From Campylobacterales bacterium (GTDB lineage Bacteria > Campylobacterota > Campylobacteria > Campylobacterales > QNZT01): a DNA stretch of 5,896 nt. The position numbers and the translations under genes are program-made. This document shows positions 1 through 3,987 of the stretch, piece by piece. The stretch covers positions 6,131 to 12,026 of the forward strand of contig JALWRO010000300.1 of assembly GCA_027080605.1 (NCBI GenBank), read 5' to 3'. Each line of letters opens with the position of its first letter. Positions within the stretch are counted from its first letter, which is position 1. A model generated the notes under the pieces. That model worked only from the letters and a program-made list of their open reading frames with translations. It ran no database searches and was not told where the DNA came from.

Positions 1-116
1 CGGATATGGAAGAGCGAAAATGGAAAAAGATGCTGGAAGGGAGAGGAATCAACACCCTCATGATGGAACTTCCGACACAACAAGGAGAGAAACAACATGA
101 AACGAAACCGTGGTAA
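1..116 (+). CDS. C-terminal end of a VWA/TPR Bat-family protein (5' partial)
   Basis: Reading from base 3, an open frame runs 37 codons to TAA at 114-116. It begins DMEERKWKKMLEGRG, continues through NTLMMELP and ends HETKPW. A charged ER-KW-K-LE segment followed by a short 'TL-(M)-LP' stretch and a terminal PW is how I remember the C-terminus of VWA/TPR proteins encoded just before BatD (BatB/BatC type). The frame overlaps the batD start (97) by 20 bases, which indicates a shared transcript and probable translational coupling. Only the tail is visible, so no VWA or TPR domain can be shown here. The assignment rests on the short tail plus its position before batD. Being coding is likely; the family name is moderately sure. 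Confidence 0.65.
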   Translation, partial: DMEERKWKKMLEGRGINTLMMELPTQQGEKQHETKPW

Positions 117-1665
117 TATCATACGATACATCGTGTTGCTGCTGATTACCGGAGCGACACTATTCGCCGCCGGGGTTAAAGCGACTGTCGATAAAAGCGA
201 AGTCTATAAAGGCGATACCGTCAATCTGACGATTACCGCCGAGGGTGACAATGTCAAGTTCCCCGTCATCACGAAGATCGGCGGTGCGGCGGTGCTGGGA
301 ACTTCCAACGCCCAGCAGACGACAATCATCAACGGTGCGGTAACCCAAAGTCGCAGCCGTACTTATACTTTCGCACCGCAGAAAACGACGAAGATTCCGC
401 CGTTTAGCGTAGATGTGGACGGAAAAGTTTATAAAACCGATCCACTCAGTGTCAAGGTGGTCAAACCGACAGCCTCCAAAGCGGGTGCGCCGTATGTGCT
501 GGAGATGAAACTGAGTAAAAACAGTGTCAAAGTGGGTGAGAGCGTGCGGCTGGATTTGAAATTTAAACAGAAACGCGGTGTCAAAGCGGACAAAATCGAA
601 ATCACCCCGCCGTCACTTCAGAACTTCTGGGTCAAAGAGATCAAAGGCAAGAAGCAGTCACTGGAAGGCGATTATGTTGTGACGACGTACAGTTATCTGC
701 TGTTTCCGCAGAAGCCGGGGGATTATACCATTCCTTCCGTGGTTGCCAATATCGGTACCAGAGTACGGCGAAGGAGCAGTCTGGGCGGCTTGAATGATCC
801 TTTTTTTGACGATCCGTTTTTCAACTCTTTTGTCAGTTCGATCGAGTGGAAAAAACTCTTTTCCAACGAAGCGAAGCTTCATGTCGATCCGCTGCCGGAC
901 AATCTCGAAGTGTATGGGCATTTTGATATCCGTGCAGATGTGGATAAAAAAGAGGTTTATGCCGACAAACCGGTCAATTTGACCATTACCATCGAAGGCG
1001 AAGGCAATGTGGATGATATTCAGAAATTTGACCTGAATATTCCCGATGCGGTGGTTTATGCGGATGAACCGAAAGTGACAGCGCATCTGGTCAACGGTCA
1101 GTATAAAGGTACGTTTACCCAGAAAATCGCTATTGTCGCAGAGCATGACTATACGATTCCACCGGTGAAATTTACCTATTTTGACAGTAAAACGCAGCAA
1201 AAAAAGACGATCCGTACCAAACCGATTGACATCAAAGTCAAAGGAGGCGGTAAAAAAGCAGCGGCATCTGCACCGAAAATAGAGGAGTCTCCGCAGCTAA
1301 AACAAGAAATCGCCCGGGCGGCAGATTCAGGCAAAAGCAGTGTCAGGGTCGTCACCAAAGAGAGTGATCCTGCGGTGAAATATCTCTACCTGGCGGCAGG
1401 CATGCTGCTGGGCGGCGCACTCACTTTCTTCGCTATGCAGTATCGCCCCGGAAGCGGCAGAAAAGAGCCCAGACCGATAGTCAAACAGATCCGTAAAGCG
1501 AAAAGTGATAAAGCACTCTACAACCTACTGTTGCCGTATGCCAAAGAGGGGGATTTTATCCAGGAAGTGCTGCATCGACTCGAAGAGAACCTTTACAAAG
1601 GTGCTAGCCACAAAATCGACAAAGATGAGATTGTGGACTTTTTTGAAGAGGTGGTGGAGGCGTAG
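97..1665 (+). CDS. batD: BatD-like aerotolerance protein, membrane-anchored
   Basis: A 522-aa protein of BatD (oxygen-tolerance) family architecture. Residues 1-26 form a signal peptide (basic MKRNRGN, then hydrophobic YIVLLLITGATLFAA). A large periplasmic region follows, with repeated Ig-like/beta modules. Module starts at about 31 (VDKSEVYKGDTVNLTI), 137 (MKLSKNSVKVGESVRLDL) and 282 (VDKKEVYADKPVNLTI) share the pattern 'K-x-x-V-x-x-G/D-x-x-V-x-L'. A Phe/Asp-rich NDPFFDDPFF stretch at 233-242 is common in BatD proteins. One transmembrane helix lies at about 429-448 (YLYLAAGMLLGGALTFFAMQ), followed by a basic then mixed-charge cytoplasmic tail of about 70 residues. Start: ATG 97 has AAGGAG at 82-87, nine bases upstream. 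The gene overlaps the preceding Bat gene. In the family, Bat proteins act with MoxR ATPases at the envelope and affect stress or oxygen tolerance; the biochemical role is not settled. Family call firm, role in this organism inferred. Confidence 0.88.
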   Translation: MKRNRGNIIRYIVLLLITGATLFAAGVKATVDKSEVYKGDTVNLTITAEGDNVKFPVITKIGGAAVLGTSNAQQTTIINGAVTQSRSRTYTFAPQKTTKIPPFSVDVDGKVYKTDPLSVKVVKPTASKAGAPYVLEMKLSKNSVKVGESVRLDLKFKQKRGVKADKIEITPPSLQNFWVKEIKGKKQSLEGDYVVTTYSYLLFPQKPGDYTIPSVVANIGTRVRRRSSLGGLNDPFFDDPFFNSFVSSIEWKKLFSNEAKLHVDPLPDNLEVYGHFDIRADVDKKEVYADKPVNLTITIEGEGNVDDIQKFDLNIPDAVVYADEPKVTAHLVNGQYKGTFTQKIAIVAEHDYTIPPVKFTYFDSKTQQKKTIRTKPIDIKVKGGGKKAAASAPKIEESPQLKQEIARAADSGKSSVRVVTKESDPAVKYLYLAAGMLLGGALTFFAMQYRPGSGRKEPRPIVKQIRKAKSDKALYNLLLPYAKEGDFIQEVLHRLEENLYKGASHKIDKDEIVDFFEEVVEA

Positions 1666-1666
1666 C

Positions 1667-2335
1667 CTATATCGCCTTCGATAGTGTGGATGCACTGTTT
1701 AACAGGTGTATCTGCGCTCTGCTAATGGTCTTGCCCAGATAGATCAAAAAATCTTTACTCTCCTCCTGTGCTGTCTCCTCTTTTTCTATCAATAATCGTG
1801 TGTAATCATCGTCGGCATATTCCCAGCAGCGTATGGCGCTGTTGTCTGTAAATCGTTTGAGTCTGCCGCGGGATTGTTCGAGGAGTTGGTACCAGTTACC
1901 GTTGCCGTCGCGGGTGTAGCCCATTTCCCACGGGTGGAGGGGGAGTTCTTCGGTGTCGCAGATGTATTTGATGATGTCGGTTTTTTCATCGGGGTAGGGG
2001 ATGCGTCCGTAGATGGTGCGTGGTTTGGCGGGGTGGTTTTTGGGTGTAAAGGTGATGGCTTCTGTGCCGAGTAGCATGGCAAATTTTGGTGAGAAGGGGC
2101 GTTTTTCGACCATTTGAAATGCTTTGATACGGAAGTTTTTTCTTTTGTCTTTGGTCACTTCGAGGATGACGGTGCTGTTGTTTTTGATTTGTCGGAGGGT
2201 GTAGCGGGCGACGGGGGCGGGGGTGTCGCTGTCGATGCGTGTGTAGTGGGTGCACTGAAATATCTCTTTTTGTGGTCCGAGTTTGAGTTGTATCAGCAGT
2301 GTTGTGTCGTAGGCTATTCTGAGTGGATCAAACAC
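1667..2335 (-). CDS. Hypothetical protein, 222 aa, convergent to batD
   Basis: I do not recognise this protein. It has no signal peptide or transmembrane helix and looks like a soluble, probably beta-rich cytoplasmic protein. The N-terminus is FDPLRIAYDTTLLIQLKLG. The middle holds GRIPYPDEK (110-118) and an aromatic segment, HPWEMGYTRDGNGNWYQLLE (134-153), ending near RCWEYADDDYTRLLIE (169-184). The C-terminus is helical and polar. Start: GTG at 2335, with AGGAGG at 2341-2346 on the minus strand, five bases away; an ATG two bases upstream is out of frame. Coding is supported by this Shine-Dalgarno sequence, an uninterrupted frame and a strong preference for C-ending codons (for example the run for DTPAPVARYTL), which batD and dnaK do not show as strongly. 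That bias could reflect strand skew or a different origin. The stop lies one base from the batD stop. Function unknown. Confidence 0.75.
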   Translation of the reverse strand: MFDPLRIAYDTTLLIQLKLGPQKEIFQCTHYTRIDSDTPAPVARYTLRQIKNNSTVILEVTKDKRKNFRIKAFQMVEKRPFSPKFAMLLGTEAITFTPKNHPAKPRTIYGRIPYPDEKTDIIKYICDTEELPLHPWEMGYTRDGNGNWYQLLEQSRGRLKRFTDNSAIRCWEYADDDYTRLLIEKEETAQEESKDFLIYLGKTISRAQIHLLNSASTLSKAI

Positions 2336-2340
2336 ATCGT

Positions 2341-2346
2341 CCTCCT
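2341..2346 (-). promoter_or_regulatory. Shine-Dalgarno that fixes a GTG start
   Basis: The minus strand reads AGGAGG, followed by five bases and GTG (2335-2333). An overlapping ATG (2337-2335) is three bases from this site but opens a different frame (ATG TGT TTG). The strong site at good spacing supports GTG as the start of the 222-aa gene. Confidence 0.6.
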
Positions 2347-2368
2347 TTTCTTTTATGTTGTCTGGCGG

Positions 2369-2445
2369 GAGTTCATGAACATACTAAAAAAGAGGACAAA
2401 TCCTCCCGTTGGTCTGAGCCTCTTTTTTAGTATGTTCATGAACTC
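2369..2445. repeat. Perfect 27-bp inverted repeat with 23-base spacer
   Basis: The left arm (2369-2395) and right arm (2419-2445) are exact reverse complements: GA, GTTCATGAAC, ATACT, AAAAAA, GAGG and its mirror image. GTTCATGAAC is itself a palindrome, present at 2371-2380 and 2434-2443, 63 bases apart start to start. The inner part, A6-GAGG facing CCTC-T6, looks like the core of a bidirectional intrinsic terminator, but no gene lies immediately upstream on either strand to be terminated. The element sits in the leader of the minus-strand gene, about 35 bases before its GTG. It could be an RNA hairpin, a pair of operators, or the remnant of a small mobile repeat; no target-site duplication is seen. 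Confidence 0.85.
2386..2407 (-). terminator. Terminator-like hairpin in leader of the 222-aa gene (candidate attenuator)
   Basis: Read on the minus strand, GAGGA (2405-2401), loop TTTG (2400-2397), TCCTC (2396-2392) and then six T (2391-2386) form a short stem followed directly by a U tract. Two G-U pairs could lengthen the stem to seven. The stem's 3' half and U tract are also the strand that pairs in the 27-bp hairpin, so the two folds exclude each other. The stem is short, so termination strength is uncertain. Confidence 0.4.
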
Positions 2446-2608
2446 TTTCATAATTCTTTTGTTTAATCAGCACAGGGTGTGCCAAATCCGAATAAGGAGG
2501 GTGTCACTATTTGTAAAAAGAGTTTTTTCTCCATTTTGTCTGTTTTCCATGAAATATTTTGCTAATTTATGTTAGATTAGATAAATAGTTTAAGAATGGC
2601 ATAAAAAA

Positions 2609-2637
2609 TTGACAAAACATACGAAAAACTGTATAAA
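2609..2637 (+). promoter_or_regulatory. Sigma70-type promoter for the HTH unit
   Basis: TTGACA (2609-2614) and TATAAA (2632-2637) are separated by 17 bases, five to six out of six matches in each box. Transcription would start near 2644 and leave a leader of about 147 bases before the HTH ATG. The arrangement TTGACAAA-N15-GTATAA also occurs at the grpE promoter. Confidence 0.7.
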
Positions 2638-2638
2638 A

Positions 2639-2664
2639 AGATAAAAATAGTGGTTCTTTTATCT
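2639..2664 (+). repeat. AT-rich hairpin at the predicted transcript 5' end
   Basis: AGATAAAA (2639-2646) and TTTTATCT (2657-2664) are perfect reverse complements around a 10-base loop. The element begins two bases after the -10 box at 2632-2637, so it spans the predicted start site. In such AT-rich DNA an 8-bp match can arise by chance, and no function is assigned. Confidence 0.35.
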
Positions 2665-2730
2665 GATATTAAATATATAGTGATAGAATTAGAGTATATT
2701 TGATTGGTTATAGATTATGTATTGTTTAGT

Positions 2731-2753
2731 AAACCGTATGTAGTGTACGGCTT
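2731..2753. repeat. CCGTA-N7-TACGG inverted repeat, candidate operator
   Basis: AAACCGTA (2731-2738) and TACGGCTT (2746-2753) match as an inverted repeat in 7 of 8 positions, with a 7-base spacer. It is a rare GC-containing patch in AT-rich DNA, 38 bases before the HTH start. It may be an operator for the HTH protein itself or a leader hairpin; both are inferences. Confidence 0.4.
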
Positions 2754-2790
2754 TATGTGTGGTTTAACATAGTTTTGTTACCATTTATAC

Positions 2791-3069
2791 ATGGAATCTC
2801 ATGACTTATTCAATATTTTACATAATGCTGTGGAGGCGCAGTATTTTGGTAAAAAGATCAGCCAGAAGCAGATGGCTGAAAAACTTGGTGTATCGATGCG
2901 TACCTATCAGGACTGGAGGCTGGGTAACTCAAAACCGCAGGCAGTTCCCGCTATCTTCAAGATGCTTGCAGAGCTTGATGAAGAGGATTTGGTACATCTG
3001 GTCAAAAAGATTTCAAAAGGATTGCGACATGACGAAACTGACTCCCGTGGAAAGAGAAGCTTTGGATAA
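2791..3069 (+). CDS. Small XRE-type helix-turn-helix DNA-binding protein, 92 aa
   Basis: A 92-aa soluble protein whose residues 23-60 match the XRE/Cro helix-turn-helix pattern. ISQKQMAEKLGVSMRTYQ is the first helix, turn and recognition helix, followed by DWRLGNSKPQAVPAIFKML, with W42 and G45 in the usual 'xWxxGxxxP' place. The rest is a short helical region (LDEEDLVHLVKKISKGL) and a polar tail that coincides with the overlapping downstream ORF. It has no effector domain, so it resembles phage-type or antitoxin-type regulators or small autoregulators. Start: ATG 2791 is the only in-frame start before the HTH; a stop lies at 2770-2772. No Shine-Dalgarno sequence is visible before it, unlike every other gene here. 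It probably binds DNA as a dimer; targets are unknown. Confidence 0.8.
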   Translation: MESHDLFNILHNAVEAQYFGKKISQKQMAEKLGVSMRTYQDWRLGNSKPQAVPAIFKMLAELDEEDLVHLVKKISKGLRHDETDSRGKRSFG

Positions 3070-3145
3070 CCTCTTCATGAGACTTCCCGCGCATCGTGAA
3101 GGTATTCTGGCAAAAATCAAACGTTTTCTTCGAAGGTATCTGTAA
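3029..3145 (+). CDS. 38-aa basic small protein overlapping the HTH gene
   Basis: A short frame starting at ATG 3029 overlaps the last 41 bases of the HTH gene in the +1 shifted frame (relative to that gene). It has a good Shine-Dalgarno AAAGGA (3016-3021), seven bases before the ATG, better than that of the HTH gene itself. The product has two parts: an acidic-amphipathic helix (LTPVEREALDNLFMRLP, residues 4-20) and a strongly basic helix (ILAKIKRFLRRYL, 26-38). The TAA stop lies in the loop of a rho-independent terminator, as expected for the last gene of a transcript. The open frame continues upstream to 2801, but the site at 3016-3021 favours 3029. I do not recognise the family. It may be a partner of the HTH protein, such as a small toxin-like or co-regulatory peptide, but no evidence fixes this. 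Confidence 0.6.
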   Translation: MTKLTPVEREALDNLFMRLPAHREGILAKIKRFLRRYL

Positions 3146-3159
3146 CATACCTTCTTTTT
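3132..3159 (+). terminator. Rho-independent terminator of the HTH/38-aa unit
   Basis: GAAGGTAT (3132-3139) and ATACCTTC (3147-3154) form a perfect 8-bp stem with a 7-base loop (3140-3146), followed by T5 (3155-3159). The loop contains the stop codon of the 38-aa ORF, so the terminator overlaps the coding end. Confidence 0.8.
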
Positions 3160-3167
3160 CCCCCCCC
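3160..3167 (+). repeat. Homopolymer tract of eight C
   Basis: Eight consecutive C directly follow the terminator T tract in otherwise AT-rich intergenic DNA. Poly-C/G tracts are slippage-prone in Campylobacterota. This one is intergenic, and no gene's reading frame depends on it. Confidence 0.7.
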
Positions 3168-3244
3168 TCTTTATTAATCGATCAACTTCTTTTTAAACTA
3201 TTCCTTCTATACCGCTTACTATACATTGCTGCATTTATCTAAAA

Positions 3245-3259
3245 GACTTAAAGTAAGTC
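3245..3259. repeat. Short palindrome GACTTA-AAG-TAAGTC
   Basis: Six-base arms with a 3-base spacer form a perfect inverted repeat 74 bases upstream of the grpE -35 box and close to the larger inverted repeat at 3263-3295. It may be an extra operator; it is short enough to be chance. Confidence 0.35.
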
Positions 3260-3262
3260 CAT

Positions 3263-3295
3263 AATTAAGTTTAGTGCATATGACTAAAGTTAATT
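3263..3295. promoter_or_regulatory. HAIR-like inverted repeat upstream of grpE, candidate heat-shock operator
   Basis: AATTAAGTTTAGT (3263-3275), spacer GCATATG (3276-3282) and ACTAAAGTTAATT (3283-3295) form an inverted repeat matching in 12 of 13 positions. The HspR operator HAIR is CTTGAGT-N7-ACTCAAG. The inner part here, GTTTAGT-N7-ACTAAAG, has the same spacer length and matches 5 of 7 and 6 of 7 bases. It is not CIRCE, which has TTAGCACTC-N9-GAGTGCTAA. Binding by an HspR-like MerR-family repressor is inferred. Confidence 0.55.
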
Positions 3296-3317
3296 TATCA
3301 AAAAAAATCAATTACCC

Positions 3318-3338
3318 CTTGACAAATGAAGACTAAAG
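3318..3338. promoter_or_regulatory. Second HAIR-like site covering the grpE -35 box
   Basis: CTTGACA (3318-3324), seven bases, then ACTAAAG (3332-3338): 5 of 7 and 6 of 7 matches to HAIR with the exact N7 spacing. The right half shares GACTAAAGTT with the upstream site (3282-3291 and 3331-3340, 49 bases apart). A protein bound here would block the -35 box, which fits repression. The left half is partly dictated by the TTGACA promoter box, so its match is weaker evidence. Confidence 0.45.
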
Positions 3339-3347
3339 TTGTATAAT
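3319..3347 (+). promoter_or_regulatory. Perfect-consensus sigma70 promoter of grpE-dnaK
   Basis: TTGACA (3319-3324), a 17-base spacer and TATAAT (3342-3347) match the sigma70 consensus at all twelve positions. The start site would be near 3354, giving a leader of about 46 bases. A promoter this strong in front of heat-shock genes implies negative control, consistent with the overlapping operator-like repeats. Confidence 0.88.
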
Positions 3348-3357
3348 AACGAAAAAA

Positions 3358-3380
3358 TATCGAAGATGTGTTCTTCGGTA
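3358..3380 (+). repeat. Hairpin in the grpE 5' leader
   Basis: TATCGAAGA (3358-3366) pairs with TCTTCGGTA (3372-3380) around the loop TGTGT, giving 9 pairs including one U-G. It would begin a few bases from the predicted RNA 5' end and stop six bases before the Shine-Dalgarno AAAGGAG (3387-3393), which it leaves free. It may stabilise the 5' end of the mRNA; a thermosensor role is possible but not shown. Confidence 0.5.
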
Positions 3381-3399
3381 GTGCATAAAGGAGTCAAAT

Positions 3400-3954
3400 G
3401 TGAGTAAGAAGAAGCATAAAGAGCAACCCACAAATGAAAATGAAGTACAGGAAGAGCAGACAGAACAAGCTGAGAATGAGGCTTGTGAGTCTGAAGTGAG
3501 TCGCATAGAAGAGTTGGAAGAGAAGATTGCCCAGCTTGAAGAGCAGCGGCTGCGTGATCTTGCCGAATTTGAAAATATCAAAAAGCGGATGGAAAAAGAG
3601 AAGCAGCAGGCGATTGCCTATGCGCATGAGCAGTTTGCAAGAGATCTGCTTGCGGTGATCGATTCACTTGACAATGCAATGATCAGCGTCGATGAATCGA
3701 CCAGCAGTGATGAAGCGCTCGAGCAGATCAAAGAGGGGATCAACCTCACTCTGGAGCAGTTCAAAAAAGTGTTTGCAAAACACGGTATCGAGCTGGTCGA
3801 TATGGAAAACGGTTTCGATCCGCACTTTCATGAAGCGGTAATGCGCGTGGATAGTGAGGAGCATGAACCGGGTGAAATAGTCCAGGTACTGCAAAAAGGG
3901 TATAAGATCAAAGACAGGGTATTGAGACCGGCGATGGTTTCGATATCTAACTAA
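3400..3954 (+). CDS. grpE: GrpE, nucleotide exchange factor of DnaK
   Basis: GrpE is the homodimeric cytoplasmic co-chaperone that releases ADP from DnaK. At 184 aa the length is typical. Residues 1-33 are a polar, acidic disordered tail (Gln/Glu-rich). Residues 34-72 form the long dimerisation coiled coil (RIEELEEKIAQLEEQRLRDL, then AEFENIKKRMEKEKQQ). A helical bundle follows to about 132, and the C-terminal beta domain carries the GrpE signature from FDPHFHEAVM (139-148) to VLQKGYKIKDRVLRPAMVSI (163-182). Start: GTG 3400 with AAAGGAG at 3387-3393, six bases away. An out-of-frame ATG at 3398 is followed at once by TGA. The next in-frame ATG (residue 64) would remove the coiled coil. The gene is the first of the operon, 33 bases before dnaK. 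hrcA is not upstream, unlike the usual hrcA-grpE-dnaK order in related bacteria. Confidence 0.97.
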   Translation: MSKKKHKEQPTNENEVQEEQTEQAENEACESEVSRIEELEEKIAQLEEQRLRDLAEFENIKKRMEKEKQQAIAYAHEQFARDLLAVIDSLDNAMISVDESTSSDEALEQIKEGINLTLEQFKKVFAKHGIELVDMENGFDPHFHEAVMRVDSEEHEPGEIVQVLQKGYKIKDRVLRPAMVSISN

Positions 3955-3987
3955 AAATAAACAAACGATAATAACAAGGAGATAAAA

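Larger units (their letters stand above)
2336..2790. other. 455-base gene-free divergent region
   Basis: The region separates the minus-strand 222-aa gene from the plus-strand HTH gene. It holds a 27-bp inverted repeat (2369-2445), a small GCACA-GGG-TGTGC palindrome (2470-2482), an orphan AAGGAGG (2494-2500) followed by GTG with only a 24-codon frame, a promoter (2609-2637), an AT-rich hairpin (2639-2664) and a CCGTA/TACGG inverted repeat (2731-2753). From about 2500 to 2730 the DNA is very AT-rich. A long plus-strand open frame across 2114-2575 runs mostly antisense to the 222-aa gene and is not taken as a gene. I found no convincing minus-strand promoter. Confidence 0.6.

Noticed and set aside
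658..1200. Minus-strand 180-codon frame inside batD, and similar long antisense frames inside grpE and dnaK
   Set aside because: They are antisense to genes with clear family identity and lack ribosome sites; treated as shadows.
2114..2575. Plus-strand open frame of 153 codons across the start of the 222-aa gene
   Set aside because: Its first half is antisense to the better supported minus-strand gene, its ATG has no ribosome site, its composition is Val/Gly/Phe-rich in the manner of antisense frames, and its tail is AT-driven Phe/Lys/Leu.
2494..2575. AAGGAGG at 2494-2500 followed by GTG and 24 codons, as a leader peptide or small gene
   Set aside because: The GTG directly abuts the ribosome site with no spacer, the product (VSLFVKRVFSPFC and on) has no notable feature, and no promoter precedes it.
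3029..3069. HTH gene and 38-aa ORF as one gene broken by a frameshift
   Set aside because: The 38-aa frame has its own ATG and well-placed AAAGGA, and the HTH fold is complete before the overlap, so two overlapping genes explain the data better. Fusion homologues in relatives would reopen this.
2801..3145. 114-codon frame starting at ATG 2801
   Set aside because: It overlaps the HTH gene almost fully. Its upstream part is low-plausibility sequence (Trp/Arg-rich), and only the portion from ATG 3029 has a ribosome site.
3263..3295. CIRCE (HrcA operator)
   Set aside because: TTAG and CTAA are present but with 9 bases between them, and the CACTC/GAGTG parts of CIRCE are missing.
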